DNA from: Tranquillimonas sp964472855
GTDB taxonomy: Bacteria > Pseudomonadota > Alphaproteobacteria > Rhodobacterales > Rhodobacteraceae
Assembly: GCA_964472855.1 (NCBI GenBank)
Contig: CAYYMJ010000017.1
Span: forward strand, 1-51,888
Direction: 5' to 3'
DNA length: 51,888 nucleotides
Position numbers and translations under genes: made by a program. Positions 43,622 through 51,888 of this stretch are shown piece by piece (the stretch's first letter is position 1; every line of letters starts with the position of its first letter). Under the pieces are notes generated by a model. It made no database searches and had not been told where the DNA came from. It worked only from the letters and a program-made list of their open reading frames with translations.

Positions 43622-44137
43622 ATGAACGAAATCGCGGTCGAAGATCCGGAAGACTGGTGGGCGGTCGAGGCTCTGTATGACCTGTGCTTCGGACCCACGC
43701 GCAGCGCGCTGTCCTCCTACCGCCTGCGCCAGGGCCCGCCTTGCCGGCCTCTGTGCCTGACCGTCGGCGACCATGGCCAGACCGCCGCCGCCATCCGCTT
43801 CTGGCCGGCGCAGGTGTCCGCGCAACCGGTGCTGCTTCTGGGGCCGGTGGCGGTGCACCCCACCCGCCAGGGCGAAGGGTTGGGCCGAGCGCTCATCCGC
43901 GAAGGCCTGTCCCGCGCCGAAACGCTGGGCTGGGCCCGGGTCCTGCTGGTCGGAGACGCGCCCTACTACGGCCGGTTCGGCTTTCACCGCGTCACCGGCG
44001 TGCGACTGCCGCCGCCCACCAACCCCGACCGGGTGCTGGGGCTGTCCTTGCCGCGCGGCGACTGGGGCGCGCTGACGGGCGATGTCCGGGCCTGGACCGG
44101 CCCGCCCTTGCCTGAAGACGGCCGGATGCCCATCTGA
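43622..44137 (+). CDS. GNAT family N-acetyltransferase
   Basis: A 171-residue protein. The ATG at 43622 is preceded by AGCAGGGC. The core acetyl-CoA site is GPVAVHPTRQGEGLGRALIREGL, followed by LVGDAPYYGRFGFHRV, as in YhbS-type acetyltransferases. N-terminal VEDPEDWWAVEALYDLCFG and a C-terminal tail ending GRMPI complete it. The substrate is unknown. The EcsC-family gene follows after 5 bases, suggesting a two-gene unit. Confidence 0.83.
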   Translation: MNEIAVEDPEDWWAVEALYDLCFGPTRSALSSYRLRQGPPCRPLCLTVGDHGQTAAAIRFWPAQVSAQPVLLLGPVAVHPTRQGEGLGRALIREGLSRAETLGWARVLLVGDAPYYGRFGFHRVTGVRLPPPTNPDRVLGLSLPRGDWGALTGDVRAWTGPPLPEDGRMPI

Positions 44138-44142
44138 CAGCC

Positions 44143-44919
44143 ATGAACCGCCCCGAAAGCGATTTTGACCAACTGCCGCCAGAGGCGCGCGATCAACTCG
44201 CCAGCCTGGCCCGGCGGTTTCGCGGCGCCGACAATATCGGCGTCCAGATCCTGAACGCGGTCGGCGGACAGGCCGACAGGCTGGTCGACCGGCTGCCCGA
44301 CAGCGTCAAGGACCAGTTGGGCGACGCAACCCTGCGGGCGCTGACGGTGGCCAATGAAACCGCGCACATGTCCCGCAAACGCGGCCCCGGCGACGGCCGC
44401 GACTGGCTGAACACCGCGCTGGCCACCGGGCTCGGCGCGGCCGGCGGCTTTGGCGGGCTGCCCACGGCGCTGGCCGAACTGCCGGTCACCACGACCATCC
44501 TCTTGCGGGCCATCCAGGGCATCGCCGCCGAACATGGCTTTGACACCGACAACCCGCTGGTGCGCATGCAGGCCATCCAGGTCTTCGGCGCCGCCGGCCC
44601 GATGGCGCGGGCCCAATCCGCCGATCTGGCCTTCCTGTCGGCGCGCATGACCCTGACCGGCGCGGCCCTGCACGCGCTGATCGCCCGCGTATCGCCGCAT
44701 CTCGCCCGTGTCCTCGGCCAGAAACTGGCGGCGCAAACCGTCCCCGTGATCGGCGCCGCCGCCGGCGCGGCCACCAATTTCGCCTATACCAGCTATTACC
44801 AGGACATGGCGCGGGTCTATTTCGGCTTGCGCCGGCTGTCGCAAGACCTCGATGTCGAGACCGAGCGGCTGCTGCAGGAATTTCGCCTGCTGGTCATCCC
44901 TCCCAAACCCATCTCCTGA
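44143..44919 (+). CDS. EcsC family protein
   Basis: A 258-residue protein with the EcsC layout: an N-terminal polar stretch, GLGAAGGFGGLPTALAELPVTTTILLRAIQ, LVRMQAIQVFGAAG, and the C-terminal LAAQTVPVIGAAAGAATNFAYTSYYQDMA. Two Gly/Ala-rich amphipathic segments may associate with the membrane. EcsC was named from the Bacillus ecs operon, but its biochemical role is not settled. It follows the acetyltransferase gene after 5 bases, and an intergenic hairpin repeat lies just downstream. Confidence 0.83.
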   Translation: MNRPESDFDQLPPEARDQLASLARRFRGADNIGVQILNAVGGQADRLVDRLPDSVKDQLGDATLRALTVANETAHMSRKRGPGDGRDWLNTALATGLGAAGGFGGLPTALAELPVTTTILLRAIQGIAAEHGFDTDNPLVRMQAIQVFGAAGPMARAQSADLAFLSARMTLTGAALHALIARVSPHLARVLGQKLAAQTVPVIGAAAGAATNFAYTSYYQDMARVYFGLRRLSQDLDVETERLLQEFRLLVIPPKPIS

Positions 44920-44940
44920 CCGCCGGGCGCCGCCCGCTTC

Positions 44941-45011
44941 TTTGGCTTGATAAATACCTCGGGGGGAGGCGGGGTTTGCCCGGCAAACGCCGCCGGGGGG
45001 CAGAGCCCCCC
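44941..45011 (+). repeat. GC-rich intergenic hairpin repeat, copy 3
   Basis: Between the converging EcsC and ptsP genes. It contains TTTGGC, AAATACCTCGGGGGG, an inner dyad GTTTGCCCGGCAAAC (44974-44988), and a terminal stem GGGGGG-CAGAG-CCCCCC (44995-45011), then TTTGCGCG. The two ends match copy 2, and the terminal stem is the reverse complement of that in copy 1. Confidence 0.7.
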
Positions 45012-45054
45012 TTTGCGCGACGCGCGGACACGCGCGGCGCAACCGCCCGGCGCG

Positions 45055-47310
45055 CTACAGCACCCAGCCGCCGTTCTTCATCCAGTCCATGACCGCGCCG
45101 CGCACCGACTGGTCGCCGCTTTGCCGCGTCCGCTCGACCAGCGCCTTGACCTCCGACAGGTCGACCCGGCGGATCAGGCTCTTGACCGGGCCGATCGACG
45201 CCGGCCGCATGGACAGGGTGCGCAGACCCATGGCGGCAAAACACATCGCCTCGATCGGCCGCCCCGCATCCTCGCCGCAAAAGCTCAGCGGCGTGCCGGC
45301 CTCGGCGCAGCGCGCGACGATCTGCTCGATGAAACTCAGAAACGAGATGTTCAGGGTGTCATAGCGGCGGCGCACACGCTCGTTCTCGCGGTCGGCCGCA
45401 AAGAAGAACTGTTTCAGGTCGTTGCCGCCGATCGAGATAAAGTCGGCCATTTCAAAGAATTGCCGCGGCGCAAAGGCCAGCGACGGGGTTTCCAGCATGG
45501 CGCCGATGTCGGTCTTGACCGGCGTGGCGTGGCCCAGCCGGGCTTCACGCTCGATCTCGTCCAGAAGATGCTGGCGCGCGGCGCGAAACTCTTCGAACTG
45601 GGCAACAAAGGGGAACATCACCTTCAGGTGGCGGCCATTGGCGGCCCGGATCAGGGCCTGCAACTGCATGCGCATCACGCCGGGCTTGTCCAGCCCGACG
45701 CGGATCGCCCGCCAGCCCAGCGCCGGGTTGGGCTCGTCATCCTGCGGCTTCATGTAGGGCAGCACCTTGTCCGAACCGATGTCGAGCGTGCGGAAGATCA
45801 CCGGCTTGCCGCCGGCGGCCTCGAGCACCCGCGCATAGGTCGCCGCCAGGTCGCCCCGACGCGGCACGTTGGGGCGGGTCAGAAACTGCAGCTCGGTCCG
45901 GAACAGGCCCACACCTTCGGCGCCCGAGCTTTGCATCGACGGCAGGTCGGCCATCAGGCCCGCGTTCATCAACAGCGTGATCCGCTGCCCGTCACGGGTT
46001 TCGGCCGGCTTGGTGCGGATATCGGCATAGCGTTCCTGCGCCTTGGCCTTCATGGCGATCTTGTCGCGGAAGGCGGTGGCAACGGTTTCCTCGGGGCGCA
46101 GATGCACCAGGCCGAGGTCCCCGTCGACCAGCACATGGTCACCGTTCAGCGCCTCGGTGGTGATGCGGTCGGCATGGATGACCAGCGGGATGGCCAGCGC
46201 CCGGGCCACGATGGCCGCGTGGCTTCCGACCGAGCCCTGTTCCAGCACCACGCCCTTGATCCGGTGTTGATAGTCCAGCAGCTCGGCCGGGCCGATGTTG
46301 CGGGCCACAAGGATCGCGCGCTCGGGCATTTCCGCGCCGGTGGCATGGCCCTGCCCGGTCAGAATGCGCAACAGCCGGTTCGACAGGTCGTCCAGATCAT
46401 GAAGGCGTTCGCGAATATAGGGGTCGGGCACGCTTTGCAGGCGCGCGCGCGCGGTGCTTTGTTCTTTTTCGACCGCCGCCTCGGCCGACAGGCCGCGGGC
46501 GATGTCGGCCTCCATCCGCCGCATCCAGCCGCGCGAGTTGGCGAACATGCGGTAGGCTTCCAGAACCTCGCGCTGTTCCTTCTCGGCCTGGTCGGCGCCG
46601 GCAAGCAGGTCGTCGACCGACAGGCGCAGCCGGTTGACCGCGTCGGTCAGCCGCTTGTTCTCGCTGGCCGGATCGTCGGCGATGGGGTTCGACACCACCA
46701 CCCGCGGTTCGTGCAGCCAGACATGGCCCTCGGCCGTGCCTTCCTGCCCCACGGTGCCCTTGAATGTCACCGCGTGCTGGTGACGACGCGACATTGCGGC
46801 ATTGTCGCCCACGAAGGCGCCAAGTTCGGTCATCTCGGCCAGCACCATGGCCACGACTTCCAGGCCATAGACCTCGTCATCGGAAAACTGCCGTGCCTCT
46901 TTCGATTGCACGACCAGCACGCCCTGCCGTTCGCCCAGCCGCTGGATCGGCAGGCCGAGGAAACTGGAATAGACCTCTTCCCCGGTCTCGGGCATGAAGC
47001 GAAAGCCGCGGGCCTGCGGCGCGTTCGCCTCGTTCACCAGATGCCCGGTCGACGCGACGCGGCCCACCAGCCCTTCGCCCAGCCGCATGCGAGTGATGTG
47101 CACGGCCTCGGGGTTCAGGCCCTCGGTGGCACACAACTCAAGCGTGTCGTCATCGCGGAACAGATAGACCGAGCAGACCTCGGTCTCCATCGAATCGGCG
47201 ATCAGGTGGGTTATGCGGTCCAGCCGCTCCTGCGCTGGTCCTTCCTGGGCAAGCGTGTCGCGCAGCCGGCCAAGAAGCTTGCGGCTTTCGCTTTCTGTCT
47301 GTTGCGGCAT
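45055..47310 (-). CDS. ptsP: PTS-Ntr enzyme I (phosphoenolpyruvate-protein phosphotransferase PtsP)
   Basis: A 751-residue protein that takes phosphate from PEP and starts the nitrogen PTS relay (EI-Ntr to NPr to EIIA-Ntr). The ATG at 47310 is inferred from the family start MPQQTESESRKLLGRLRDTL. An N-terminal GAF domain (about residues 20-150) includes EVCSVYLFRDDDTLELCATEGL. The enzyme I part follows, with phospho-acceptor His364 in GSVGSHAAIVARA. The PEP-binding domain has GLFRTELQFL, FRTLDIGSDKVLPY, NPALGWRAIRVGLD, FISIGGNDLKQFFF and CGEDAGRPIEAMCFAAMG. The D-L-Q pattern where many enzymes have DLTQY differs slightly. It lies downstream of lysC, with a partial gene and gap 2 between them. 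Confidence 0.93.
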   Translation of the reverse strand: MPQQTESESRKLLGRLRDTLAQEGPAQERLDRITHLIADSMETEVCSVYLFRDDDTLELCATEGLNPEAVHITRMRLGEGLVGRVASTGHLVNEANAPQARGFRFMPETGEEVYSSFLGLPIQRLGERQGVLVVQSKEARQFSDDEVYGLEVVAMVLAEMTELGAFVGDNAAMSRRHQHAVTFKGTVGQEGTAEGHVWLHEPRVVVSNPIADDPASENKRLTDAVNRLRLSVDDLLAGADQAEKEQREVLEAYRMFANSRGWMRRMEADIARGLSAEAAVEKEQSTARARLQSVPDPYIRERLHDLDDLSNRLLRILTGQGHATGAEMPERAILVARNIGPAELLDYQHRIKGVVLEQGSVGSHAAIVARALAIPLVIHADRITTEALNGDHVLVDGDLGLVHLRPEETVATAFRDKIAMKAKAQERYADIRTKPAETRDGQRITLLMNAGLMADLPSMQSSGAEGVGLFRTELQFLTRPNVPRRGDLAATYARVLEAAGGKPVIFRTLDIGSDKVLPYMKPQDDEPNPALGWRAIRVGLDKPGVMRMQLQALIRAANGRHLKVMFPFVAQFEEFRAARQHLLDEIEREARLGHATPVKTDIGAMLETPSLAFAPRQFFEMADFISIGGNDLKQFFFAADRENERVRRRYDTLNISFLSFIEQIVARCAEAGTPLSFCGEDAGRPIEAMCFAAMGLRTLSMRPASIGPVKSLIRRVDLSEVKALVERTRQSGDQSVRGAVMDWMKNGGWVL

Positions 47311-47440
47311 CCCACGCGTATCCTCCCAGGTGCCCGCGAGCCCGCAGGCGCGTCTCTTAGAGCACAAAGCCCTGCCGGTGAAAACGGGTTTTGCCGGGGA
47401 TGCGCGGGCCCGGGCCGGGCTGGCGGGAAATCGGGCAGGC

Positions 47441-47540
47441 NNNNNNNNNNNNNNNNNNNNNNNNNNNNNNNNNNNNNNNNNNNNNNNNNNNNNNNNNNNN
47501 NNNNNNNNNNNNNNNNNNNNNNNNNNNNNNNNNNNNNNNN
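47441..47540. other. Assembly gap 2 (100 N), size unknown
   Basis: Exactly 100 N. Unlike gap 1, the flanks share no long identical string, so missing sequence is likely. It interrupts the gene that starts near 47740 and may hide its end, plus the ptsP promoter. Confidence 0.9.
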
Positions 47541-47765
47541 GCCCGGGTTGTTGGGCACGACGTAGGCGTCGGGCAACGTGTGGTCGGGAATGCCATCGGA
47601 CTGATAGCGGAAACTGTCGGCGCCGATGCTGATGGTGATGTCATCGGCCCACGCGGCCGCCGCCACGGCATCGGCAGTCGAGATTTGAGCGTTTGAGTCG
47701 GCCAACGCCGATGCGGCCCCCAACCCGGCGCCCAGCGCGATGGTCGTGGCCGGCCGCCGTGCCGG
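47541..47765 (-). CDS. Partial secreted protein, YHYH-like N-terminus, truncated by gap
   Basis: The minus-strand frame from 47765 down to the gap reads a signal-peptide-like stretch (ATTIALGAGLGAASALA, then DSNAQ). It continues ITISIGADSFRYQSDGIPDH and NNPG up to the gap. The FRYQSDGIPDH part resembles the start of YHYH-domain proteins, where YxSxGxPxH is common. No ATG, GTG or TTG precedes the signal-like part before the stop at 47766-47768; TTG at 47723 would remove the hydrophobic core. Either a rare start is used or the upstream part is damaged. The 3' end is lost in gap 2. Assignment is tentative. Confidence 0.4.
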
Positions 47766-47887
47766 TTACCGGGTCAGCAGAGTATGTGGATGTCAGGCGG
47801 GTTATCCTGTTCGGCGGCACCGTCTGTCCGTCGAGCGTATAACGCGCGCGCCGAGGTTCCGTCGCGCCGCGACAGGAAAACCCGGCC

Positions 47888-49126
47888 TCAGGCGGCCTTT
47901 TCCAGGTCGAACGCGTCATGCAGGGTCTGCACGGCCAGTTCGAGATACTTGCGGTCGACCAGAACCGAAACCTTGATCTCGGACGTGGTGATGACCTTGA
48001 TGTTGATGTTTTCGTCGCGCAGCGTCGCGAACATCTTGGCCGCCACCCCGGCGTGGCTGCGCATGCCGATGCCGACAATCGACACCTTGCAGACATCGGT
48101 GTCGGCGACGAGATCGTGAAAGTTTATCTCGCCGCGGTCCTTGGCGGCATTCACCGCGCGCTGGGCCACGGGGACCTGCCCCACCGGGCAGGAAAAGGTC
48201 ATGTCGGTGCGCCCCTCTTCCGAGATATTCTGCACGATCATGTCCACGTTCACCCCCGCCTCGCTGAGCGGTCCGAAGATCGAGGCGGCGATGCCGGGGC
48301 GGTCGGCGACCGAGATCAGGGTCATCTTGGCCTCGTCACGGGAATAGGCGACGCCGGCAACCACATTGCTTTCCACGATGTCCTCCTCGGGGCACACCAG
48401 CGTGCCCGCGCTTTCGTCATTATCCTCAAGGCTCGACAGAACCCGCAGCTTCACCCGATAGCGCATCGCCAGCTCGACCGAGCGGGTCTGCAGCACCTTT
48501 GCCCCCAGCGAGGCCAGCTCCAGCATTTCCTCGAAGGCGATGCGGTCCAGCTTGCGGGCCTTGTCGGTGATGCGCGGATCGGTGGTGTAGACCCCGTCGA
48601 CGTCGGTATAGATGTCGCAGCGCTCGGCGCCGAAGGCGGCGGCAAAGGCGACCGCGGTGGTGTCCGAGCCGCCGCGCCCCAGCGTGGTAATCCGCCCCTC
48701 GGGGCTGAGCCCCTGGAACCCGGCGACCACGCCCACGCGCATGCCCTCGGCGAACTTGGCGTTCATGTTGTCGGTCGGGATCTCTTCGATCCGGGCCGCG
48801 CCATGGGCCGAGGTGGTTTTCAGCGGCACCTGCCAGCCCTGCCACGACCGTGCCGGGATCTCCATTTCCTGAAGGGTCAGCGCCATCAGCCCGGCGGTCA
48901 CATTCTCGCCCGAGCTGACCACGGCGTCATATTCGCGGGCGTCATAGAACTGGCTGATCTCGTCGACCCAGCCCACAAGCTCGTTCGTGCGCCCAGCCAT
49001 GGCCGACACGATGACGATCACGTCATAGCCGTTGGCAACCTCGCGCCCGACACGTTTGGCCGCGCGGCGGATACGGTCGATGTTGGCCACCGAGGTGCCG
49101 CCGAATTTCATGACAAGCAGGGGCAT
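47888..49126 (-). CDS. lysC: Aspartate kinase
   Basis: A 412-residue kinase that phosphorylates aspartate, the first step to lysine, threonine and methionine. KFGGTSVANIDRIRRAA at the N-terminus, SAMAGRTNELVGW, SSGENVTAGLMAL, LGRGGSDTTAVAFAAAFGAERCDIYTDVDGV and TTDPRI are typical. Two ACT domains at the C-terminus (VAYSRDEAKMTLISVADRPG and VCKVSIVGIGMRSHAGVAAKMF) provide feedback inhibition by lysine or threonine. Length is that of the monofunctional, feedback-regulated class. The ATG at 49126 is the only sensible start. It is transcribed toward ptsP. Confidence 0.96.
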   Translation of the reverse strand: MPLLVMKFGGTSVANIDRIRRAAKRVGREVANGYDVIVIVSAMAGRTNELVGWVDEISQFYDAREYDAVVSSGENVTAGLMALTLQEMEIPARSWQGWQVPLKTTSAHGAARIEEIPTDNMNAKFAEGMRVGVVAGFQGLSPEGRITTLGRGGSDTTAVAFAAAFGAERCDIYTDVDGVYTTDPRITDKARKLDRIAFEEMLELASLGAKVLQTRSVELAMRYRVKLRVLSSLEDNDESAGTLVCPEEDIVESNVVAGVAYSRDEAKMTLISVADRPGIAASIFGPLSEAGVNVDMIVQNISEEGRTDMTFSCPVGQVPVAQRAVNAAKDRGEINFHDLVADTDVCKVSIVGIGMRSHAGVAAKMFATLRDENINIKVITTSEIKVSVLVDRKYLELAVQTLHDAFDLEKAA

Positions 49127-49233
49127 GTCCCGTTCTGCGCCTTTGGATGTTTGCGCAGGCTGTTACGGGCTTGCGGCAGCGGGTTCAAGACCCCGGCGCA
49201 GCGGGCACAGTGGTGGCAGGAACCGGCGAAGCC

Positions 49234-49878
49234 TCAGAACGGATGCGCGCGGCCGTCCCATGTTTCGAAACAGCCGGAACCGTGCAGGGACAGCGCGTCG
49301 AAGCGCGCCATCAGTCCGCTGGCCGAATCCGCGGGGCTGATCGCCGCCGCGCCGCCGCCCATGTCGGTGCGCACCCATCCGGGATGGTAGATGCCCACGG
49401 CAATGCCGGCCGGCTTCAGGTCGGCCGCCAGATTGCGCCCCAGCGACAGCGCCGCCGCCTTCGAGGCGCGGTAGGCGTATGACCCTCCCGCCGCGTTGGT
49501 GTGGCTGGCCAGTTGGCTCGAGATGATGGCAATCTTGCCGCGCGCCGCCGTCAGGGCCGGCAGCAGCGCGTGCGCGGCCGTCGCAACGGCCGTGACATTG
49601 ATGGCAAAGCTTTCGGCCCAGGCGCGGGGGTCGACCGGGTCGGCAACCGTGCGGTCGCGGTCAAGGAACACACCGGCGTTGCACACCAGCAGGTCCAGCC
49701 GGTCGATGCCATGGCCAAGGGCAGCGACAGCGTCATGGTCCAGCATGTCGGCCTGGCGCCAGCCCGGCCCGGCGGGCGCGCCGCGGGCGGTGCCGATGAC
49801 ATCGTCGCCGCGCGCCAGCATCCGGGCGCGCAATTCGGCGCCAATGCCGCGCCCGGCACCGGTGATCATGACCCGCAT
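49234..49878 (-). CDS. Short-chain dehydrogenase/reductase
   Basis: A 214-residue SDR starting MRVMITGAGRGIGAEL, the classical TGxxxGxG coenzyme motif. LLVCNAGVFLD is the NAG motif, IISSQLASHTN supplies the active Ser, and YAYRASKAAAL is YxxxK; YHPGWVRTDM follows. Some residues suggest NADP. The ATG at 49878 overlaps the stop of the DUF1178 gene by one base. The substrate is unknown. It resembles small cytoplasmic SDRs such as the C-factor type, which is inference. Confidence 0.88.
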   Translation of the reverse strand: MRVMITGAGRGIGAELRARMLARGDDVIGTARGAPAGPGWRQADMLDHDAVAALGHGIDRLDLLVCNAGVFLDRDRTVADPVDPRAWAESFAINVTAVATAAHALLPALTAARGKIAIISSQLASHTNAAGGSYAYRASKAAALSLGRNLAADLKPAGIAVGIYHPGWVRTDMGGGAAAISPADSASGLMARFDALSLHGSGCFETWDGRAHPF

Positions 49879-50291
49879 CAGTTGGCGCGACGCGGCGGCA
49901 TGAAGGGCAGCGGCGCCACGGGAACACCGTCTTCGATCAGGGCCTTGGCCTCTTGCGGCTTGGCCTCGCCATAGATCGACCGGTGCGGCGCCGCGCCTTC
50001 GTGGATGGCCCGCGCCTCGGTCGCGAATTCCATGCCGACATATTCGGAATTGGCCGCAACCTCCTTGCGCATCCGGGTCAGCATCTTTTCGGTCTCGCTG
50101 GCGGGCTGGCTGAGTTGCTGCTTGCGCCCGGGGCGCACCGGCGGCGCCATCAGCGCCTTTTCGACATCGGTCGAGCCGCATTCGGGGCAGGCGGCATGGC
50201 CGGCGCGTTTAAGGGCCTCGAACGCCTCGGCCGACTGGAACCAGCTTTCGAAGCCGTGGTCCTTGTCACATTTCAAGGTGTAGCGGATCAT
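49878..50291 (-). CDS. DUF1178 family protein
   Basis: A 137-residue protein of a family common in alpha- and betaproteobacteria. It begins MIRYTLKCDKDHGFESWFQSAEAF and has a four-Cys-type zinc-ribbon trace (CDKDH... and CPECGSTDVEKALMAPPV). A charged helical middle part (ETEKMLTRMRKEVAANSEYVGMEFATEARAIHEG) and a Pro-rich end follow. The function is unknown. It is translation-coupled with the SDR gene and diverges from thpR. Confidence 0.87.
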   Translation of the reverse strand: MIRYTLKCDKDHGFESWFQSAEAFEALKRAGHAACPECGSTDVEKALMAPPVRPGRKQQLSQPASETEKMLTRMRKEVAANSEYVGMEFATEARAIHEGAAPHRSIYGEAKPQEAKALIEDGVPVAPLPFMPPRRAN

Positions 50292-50432
50292 CGCTGCCTG
50301 CCGTTAGCCTCAACTGGTCGAACTTACCTATTCCCTTGGCCGGGGTGTTTCAATCATTCTGCTGCGGGCCGGTCGCCGCCATGCTGGCATGGTTTCGTTA
50401 AGGCTGGGGAAATTCGTCAGGGAGCCTCATGG

Positions 50433-50972
50433 ATGCGCGCCTTTCTTGCCATCGAGATGCCCGACGACATCGCAGCAGACCTGCGGCGTCTGCAGGCCGA
50501 CCTGCCGCTGCGGCGCCCGGTGGCGCGCGACAACCTGCACCTGACGCTGGTGTTTCTGGGCGACCAGCCCGAGGCGCGGCTTGCCGGGTTGCATGACTTG
50601 CTTGGCGGTCTCGGGGCGCCGGGGGTGGCCATCGACTTCGCCGGGCTCGACATGTTCGGCGGCAACCGCCCGCGCCAGGTCTTCGCCACCGTCCGGCCCG
50701 ACCCGGGCCTTGTGGCCCTGCAGGCCCGGCTGACACGCGTGGCCCACAGCAGCGGCATCGCGCCCGAGCGGCGCCGCTTTGTGCCCCATGTCACGCTGGG
50801 TCGCGACAAGCCGGCGGGGCCGGATCTGGCACGTTTGCGCCAGGCCATGGCCGGGCTGAGCGGCTGGCGTGCGGGCGGTTTTGTCGCCAGATCGGTGACG
50901 CTGTTCCAGTCGACGCTGGCGCCCGCCGGTGCCCGTCATGCCCCGCTGGCAAACTATCCGCTGACCGGCTGA
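50433..50972 (+). CDS. thpR: RNA 2',3'-cyclic phosphodiesterase (ThpR/LigT)
   Basis: A 179-residue protein of the 2H phosphoesterase superfamily. Both HxT motifs are present: NLHLTLVFLGDQ (about residue 42) and FVPHVTLGRD (about residue 122). The enzyme opens 2',3'-cyclic phosphates and was first described as a tRNA 2'-5' ligase. MRAFLAIEMPDDI at the start is typical. The ATG at 50433 is used; an out-of-frame ATG lies at 50429. It ends 3 bases from the converging dehydratase gene. Confidence 0.92.
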   Translation: MRAFLAIEMPDDIAADLRRLQADLPLRRPVARDNLHLTLVFLGDQPEARLAGLHDLLGGLGAPGVAIDFAGLDMFGGNRPRQVFATVRPDPGLVALQARLTRVAHSSGIAPERRRFVPHVTLGRDKPAGPDLARLRQAMAGLSGWRAGGFVARSVTLFQSTLAPAGARHAPLANYPLTG

Positions 50973-50975
50973 CCC

Positions 50976-51888
50976 TCAGGGCGACGGGGTGCCCCCGGCC
51001 AGCACGGTCGCGAACCAGCCGGTGTCGATATTGCCGCCCGACAGGACCAGCCCCACCTTGCGCCCGGCCATGCGGTCGCGTTCTTGCAGCAGGGCCGCCA
51101 GCGGCGCCGCGCCGGCGCCTTCGGCAGCGTTGTGGGTGTCGCTGAACAGGATGCGGATGGCCTGCGCCACCTCGGCGTCGGTCACCGACAGGATGCGCGC
51201 CGCGCCGGGCCCGTAGACGGCCAGCGCCTCGGCCACCGGCACCCGCACCGCGATGCCGTCGGCAAATGTGCGGGCGCTGTCGGTTTCAACCAGCCGCCCG
51301 GCCTCGGCCGACAGCTTGGCCGTCAGGGCGCCGGTGCTGACCACGCCGACAACCTCGCAATCCAGCCCCAGCGCGTCGCGGGCCGCAATCACGCCGCAGA
51401 TGCCCGAGCCGCAGCCGATGGGCACATAGACGCAATCGAGATCGGGGCGCGCGCCAAACATCTCGAACGCATAACTCGCCACCCCGCGCACCAGTTCGCG
51501 GTGAAAGGCCGGAACGGGAAACAGGCCCTCGGCCGCGGCGGCCCGGACACATTCGACACGGGTTTCGTCATAGTCGGCGCCGAATTCCCGCAGTTCGGCG
51601 CCATGGGCCCGCATGGCGGCGTTTTTTTCCACCGCGTTGCCGTGCGGCACATAGACCACCGCCCGCAGCCCCGCGGCCGTGGCGGCGCGGGCCTGGGCCT
51701 GACCGTGGTTGCCGCGCGTCGGCGTGATGATGCCGGGACAATCGGGGTGCGTGCGGCGCAGCCAGTCGATCAGGGTGATGCCGCCACGCACCTTGAAGGC
51801 GCCGGTCGGCAGGTGGTTTTCATGCTTGACGACAACTTCGCAACCGGCCCGGGCCGAAAGCTGGGGCCACCCGATCTGGGGCGTGGGC
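50976..51888 (-). CDS. PLP-dependent threonine/serine dehydratase-like protein (5' end beyond window)
   Basis: A fold-type II PLP enzyme; at least 304 residues are present and the frame is open to the window edge. The first visible residues read PTPQIGWPQLSARAGCEVVV, then KHENHLPTGAFKVRGG, in which the lysine of AFK is the PLP anchor. Next come PTRGNHGQAQARAA (in place of the usual SxGNHxQ), VYVPIGCGSGICGVIAA (the Gly loop for the phosphate) and LVLSGGNID. The family includes catabolic threonine dehydratase, serine dehydratase and hydroxyectoine-pathway dehydratase; no C-terminal ACT domain is present. The substrate is undetermined, and the true start lies outside the window. Confidence 0.87.
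   Translation of the reverse strand, partial: PTPQIGWPQLSARAGCEVVVKHENHLPTGAFKVRGGITLIDWLRRTHPDCPGIITPTRGNHGQAQARAATAAGLRAVVYVPHGNAVEKNAAMRAHGAELREFGADYDETRVECVRAAAAEGLFPVPAFHRELVRGVASYAFEMFGARPDLDCVYVPIGCGSGICGVIAARDALGLDCEVVGVVSTGALTAKLSAEAGRLVETDSARTFADGIAVRVPVAEALAVYGPGAARILSVTDAEVAQAIRILFSDTHNAAEGAGAAPLAALLQERDRMAGRKVGLVLSGGNIDTGWFATVLAGGTPSP

Noticed and set aside
44947..47565. An 872-codon plus-strand frame opposite ptsP
   Set aside because: It is the antisense of a complete EI-Ntr with conserved motifs and runs into the N gap; no ribosome site.

Overview
The window reads as chromosomal DNA of a GC-rich alphaproteobacterium, most likely a Rhodobacteraceae (Roseobacter-group) species. 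The reasons are the conserved block tldD / ctaC-ctaB-(61-aa protein)-ctaG-ctaE-surf1-thrC-M16 peptidase-acetyltransferase, a Tad locus with Flp pilins that carry Asp at +5, and GC-rich intergenic hairpins typical of the group. All family assignments come from reading motifs by eye; no database search was run. The sequence is a scaffold with two 100-N gaps (38896-38995 and 47441-47540).

Region 1 (about 1-5.3 kb) is visibly less GC-rich than the rest. It holds a complete ribose/fructose-type ABC importer on the minus strand (ATPase, permease, binding protein), a divergently transcribed shikimate-dehydrogenase-like gene, a 500-bp stretch without genes, and a broken phage-type integrase. It looks like an acquired segment.

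Region 2 (5.45-16.6 kb, minus strand) is a Tad/Flp pilus locus. In transcription order it has two flp genes encoding the same protein, a third pilin-like small gene, cpaB/rcpC, the secretin cpaC/rcpA, an OmpA-type lipoprotein, tadZ, tadA, tadB, tadC, two TPR lipoproteins and the prepilin peptidase. TadE/F/G pseudopilins are not in the window.

Region 3 (16.9-22.2 kb) has a lytic transglycosylase overlapping a HAD-UbiA fusion (plus strand). These face a minus-strand trio: a YbhN/AglD-like membrane protein, a DprE1-like flavoenzyme and a DprE2-like dehydrogenase. Together they look like a pathway for a polyprenyl-phosphate-linked pentofuranose (ribose to arabinose), as in mycobacterial decaprenyl-phospho-arabinose synthesis. 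This is the most interesting system in the window.

Region 4 (22.3-29.6 kb, minus strand) is housekeeping: a 3-oxoacid CoA-transferase pair with a YCII-domain gene between the subunits, topA, dprA and tldD.

Region 5 (29.8-39.1 kb, plus strand) is the aa3-type cytochrome oxidase operon with its assembly factors. It runs through overlapping stops and starts into surf1, thrC, an M16 peptidase and a RimJ-like acetyltransferase, followed by an FAD-linked 2-hydroxyacid dehydrogenase. The N gap in that last gene appears artificial, because the same 37 bases lie on both sides.

Region 6 (39.1-51.9 kb) holds an adenine-salvage set (mtnP, a membrane protein, apt), a SulP transporter, a flavin-reductase-like protein, an acetyltransferase, an EcsC-family protein, ptsP (PTS-Ntr enzyme I), a partial YHYH-like gene cut by the second gap, lysC, an SDR, a DUF1178 protein, thpR and a PLP-dependent dehydratase running off the right edge.

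No rRNA, tRNA, CRISPR array or insertion sequence was recognised.
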